Positions 62,091 to 64,000 of a stretch of 64,000 bases of DNA are shown here, in pieces. The position numbers and the translations under genes are program-made. The notes below the pieces were generated by a model. The model worked only from the letters and a program-made list of their open reading frames with translations, was not told where the DNA came from and did no database searches. Source of the stretch: Geobacter sp. FeAm09 (GTDB taxonomy: Bacteria > Desulfobacterota > Desulfuromonadia > Geobacterales > Pseudopelobacteraceae). Within the stretch, counting starts at the first letter, position 1, and each line of letters opens with the position of its first letter. Location of the stretch: positions 2,474,001 through 2,538,000 of the forward strand of contig NZ_CP042466.1 in NCBI RefSeq assembly GCF_008330225.1. Direction: 5' to 3'.

Positions 62091-63476
62091 CTACCCGATG
62101 GTGCCCACAATGAAGGCGCGGACTGCACTCAGGTCGGCATCCATCACTTCGCAACGGGTCGGCATCCCTGCCAGTGCGGCAATGGCTGCCGGGACCGGGG
62201 CTGGGGCACCGATGGCCTTTTCCACCGCCTCACCGAACTTGGCTGGATGGGCCGTGGCAAGACACACGCGCAGGGCGTCGCCGGGCAACAGTTCCAGAGC
62301 GGCGTGCACCCCGACCGCGGTATGGGGGTCGAGCAGGTACCCGGTCTCTTTGTAGAACCGGCCGATGGTGTCCAGGGTCTGCCCCTCATCCACCGAGGCC
62401 GAACAAAAGTCGCGGCGGACCTGTTCCATTTCCTCGTCGCTGAAGGTGATCCGCCCCTTTGTCTTCAGTTCGGCAAAGGCCGCCCGCACCCGAGCCGAGT
62501 CTTCACCGTAGAGATGGAAGAGGTAGCGCTCGAAGTTGGAGGCCACCTGAATGTCCATGGAGGGTGAGAGGGTGGAGACCACGCCGGCCAGGGAGTAGTC
62601 GCCCTGGTTGACGAAGCGGGTCAGGATATTGTTTTCGTTGGTGGCCAGCAGGAGCTTTTCAATAGGCAGCCCCATGCGCTTGGCCACGTAGCCGGCAAAG
62701 ATGTCGCCGAAGTTGCCGGTGGGAACCGAGAAGCAGACCGGGGCCGTACCTTCTTCCGTTACCCGCAGCCAGGCGTAGACGTAGTAAACCACCTGGGCCA
62801 GCACCCGCGCCCAGTTGATGGAGTTGACCGCGCCGAGGGCGTACTTTTCCTTGAACTCCAGGTCGCCGAAGAGCGCCTTGACCATATCCTGGCAGTCGTC
62901 AAAAGTGCCGCGGATGGCGATGTTGTGGACATTGGCATCGGTGACGGTGGTCATCTGCCGGGCCTGCACCGGCGAGGTCTTGCCGTAGGGATGGAGGATG
63001 AAGATATTGATCCCCTTCTTGCCCCGTACCCCGTGAATGGCGGCGCTGCCGGTGTCGCCCGAGGTTGCGCCGACGATGTTCAGGATTTGCCCCCGCTCGG
63101 CCAGGATATATTCGAACACATTGCCCAGGAATTGCAGGGCGACATCCTTGAAGGCCAGGGTCAGGCCATGGAACAGCTCCAGGATATAGACGCCGTTCTC
63201 CTTGACCACCGGGGTCACCGCCGGGTGGGTGAAGGTCGCGTAGGAACGGTCGATCAACGCCTTCAGGTCGGCGGGGGGGATATCATCCACAAAACGGGAG
63301 ATGACCTCGAAAGCCAGTTCCGGGTAGGAGAGCCCCCGCCAGGCGTTGAGCTGTTCCGGGGTGATCCGGGGGTAGGATTCAGGCAGGAGCAGGCCGCCGT
63401 CGGTGGCCAGCCCCATCATGACGGCATCCTTGAAGGGGATCGGCTGGATGCCGCCGCGCGTGCTGAGGTAACGCAT
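62091..63476 (-). CDS. thrC: Threonine synthase
   Basis: 461-residue PLP enzyme that converts O-phosphohomoserine to threonine. The N terminus MRYLSTRGG is typical of the yeast/bacterial long form. PLP Lys is in LTLAFKDVALQFLG, and the phosphate loop is VGATSGDTGSAAIHG. Other family motifs: VFILHPYGKTSPVQARQM in part, NSINWARVLAQ and VPTGNFGDIFAGY. ATG 63476 is the expected start. It is the first gene outside the island on this side. Confidence 0.95.
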   Translation of the reverse strand: MRYLSTRGGIQPIPFKDAVMMGLATDGGLLLPESYPRITPEQLNAWRGLSYPELAFEVISRFVDDIPPADLKALIDRSYATFTHPAVTPVVKENGVYILELFHGLTLAFKDVALQFLGNVFEYILAERGQILNIVGATSGDTGSAAIHGVRGKKGINIFILHPYGKTSPVQARQMTTVTDANVHNIAIRGTFDDCQDMVKALFGDLEFKEKYALGAVNSINWARVLAQVVYYVYAWLRVTEEGTAPVCFSVPTGNFGDIFAGYVAKRMGLPIEKLLLATNENNILTRFVNQGDYSLAGVVSTLSPSMDIQVASNFERYLFHLYGEDSARVRAAFAELKTKGRITFSDEEMEQVRRDFCSASVDEGQTLDTIGRFYKETGYLLDPHTAVGVHAALELLPGDALRVCLATAHPAKFGEAVEKAIGAPAPVPAAIAALAGMPTRCEVMDADLSAVRAFIVGTIG

Positions 63477-63549
63477 GGTGTGATTCCTTTCGGGCTTCGA
63501 CTGAAATAAGAAGATAATCTAACAGAAATTCGCCGATTAGGGAAGCGTC

Positions 63550-64000
63550 TCAGCCGCCGGAGGCACCGGGCAGGATGCTTTCGCGCAGTTCGCCGGGCGC
63601 CAGCAGAAAGAAGAAGCGAAACATGCAGTATTTATAAAATTCGCTGAACAGGAGATGGAAGCTGCCGCCGTGGTTCCACCAAGCCTCTTTCAGGTTCTTG
63701 CTGTCCACCGGATAGGGGTAGATGGCCACGTCTTTGGGCAGCGCGTTGCGGAACAGGATCGCGGCCCGCTTCATGTGGTAGCGCGAGGTGATGAGCACGA
63801 TGGAGCGGACGTCGGCCCGCATGATGACGTCACGGCCATAGATGGCGTTCTCCAGGGTGTTGCGGGAGGCCTTTTCCAGCACGACCCCTTCGGATGAGGG
63901 ATCGCCGGTCTGGGGGCGGTACAGGTCCCCCTTGCGGACGGAGGGATCGACGCCGATCAGAAAAAGGTGGCTGCCCCGTTGCTCCCGGTACAGCCGTACC
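63550..64000 (-). CDS. DUF218/YdcF-family protein, 5' end outside the window
   Basis: Partial protein (150 residues seen, N terminus missing). Matches DUF218 (SanA/YdcF/ElyC): HLFLIGVDPSVRKGDLYRP, ASRNTLENA with the conserved Arg-Asn-Thr, IVLITSRYHMKRAAILF and a C-terminal membrane-like FRFFFLLAPG. DUF218 proteins act in envelope and peptidoglycan-precursor homeostasis in E. coli. It follows thrC's promoter region tail to tail on the same strand. Confidence 0.78.
   Translation of the reverse strand, partial: VRLYREQRGSHLFLIGVDPSVRKGDLYRPQTGDPSSEGVVLEKASRNTLENAIYGRDVIMRADVRSIVLITSRYHMKRAAILFRNALPKDVAIYPYPVDSKNLKEAWWNHGGSFHLLFSEFYKYCMFRFFFLLAPGELRESILPGASGG

Overview
The window looks like part of the chromosome of a Geobacterales/Desulfuromonadia bacterium. 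The grounds are high GC, several multiheme c-type cytochromes, a porin-cytochrome-like cluster, split periplasmic flavocytochrome genes, three bacteriohemerythrin paralogs and a NarX-like sensor kinase. This placement is inferred from gene content; no genus is claimed.

Layout. 0-14 kb is mixed housekeeping: a TonB-dependent receptor, a frameshifted NRDE/TANGO2 gene, a beta-barrel/FGE-sulfatase fusion, an alkyltransferase-like protein coupled to a FetAB-type iron exporter, metF, a membrane histidine kinase, a GapN-like aldehyde dehydrogenase and panE. 14-22.5 kb holds a split flavocytochrome c (FAD subunit plus tetraheme cytochrome) with an outer-membrane channel, hemerythrin and MFS genes. 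It faces a divergent two-component system, and TACGA-type palindromes lie between them. A second hemerythrin with a remnant of the MFS gene shows a segmental duplication. 22.6-25.5 kb has a VKOR-thioredoxin fusion and a tannase-like lipoprotein.

26.4-44.5 kb is the most striking part: two minus-strand operons. One encodes a nitrogenase-like reductase (NifH-, NifD- and NifK-like), a NifX-like protein, DUF1847, a QueG-like Fe-S protein and ABC transporter parts of the nitrate/sulfonate/taurine type. The other encodes another such transporter, O-acetylhomoserine sulfhydrylase and an exported rhodanese. Together they resemble the methylthio-alkane reductase (MarBHDK) sulfur-salvage system: import of organosulfur compounds, reductive release of a thiol, and its capture as methionine or homocysteine. 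Each operon starts with a terminator hairpin in its leader, which suggests attenuation.

45-55 kb is a respiratory block: a third hemerythrin, a TatA, a second NifX-like protein, two multiheme lipoprotein cytochromes and a porin (a porin-cytochrome conduit resembling the Ext family). It also holds an Fe-S subunit with a Tat-exported fumarate-reductase-like flavoprotein, an azoreductase and a frameshifted sigma-54 activator. About 55.1-61.9 kb is a lower-GC island next to tRNA-Gly with an integrase, an excisionase-like protein, small unknown membrane proteins and an XRE regulator. It also carries a roughly 750-nt highly structured RNA directly upstream of an unrecognised 209-residue protein. 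The window ends with thrC and a partial DUF218 gene.

Three genes (NRDE, one ABC ATPase, the sigma-54 activator) are each broken by one apparent missing base. Two of the breaks lie in homopolymers, so sequencing error must be excluded before any is called a true pseudogene.
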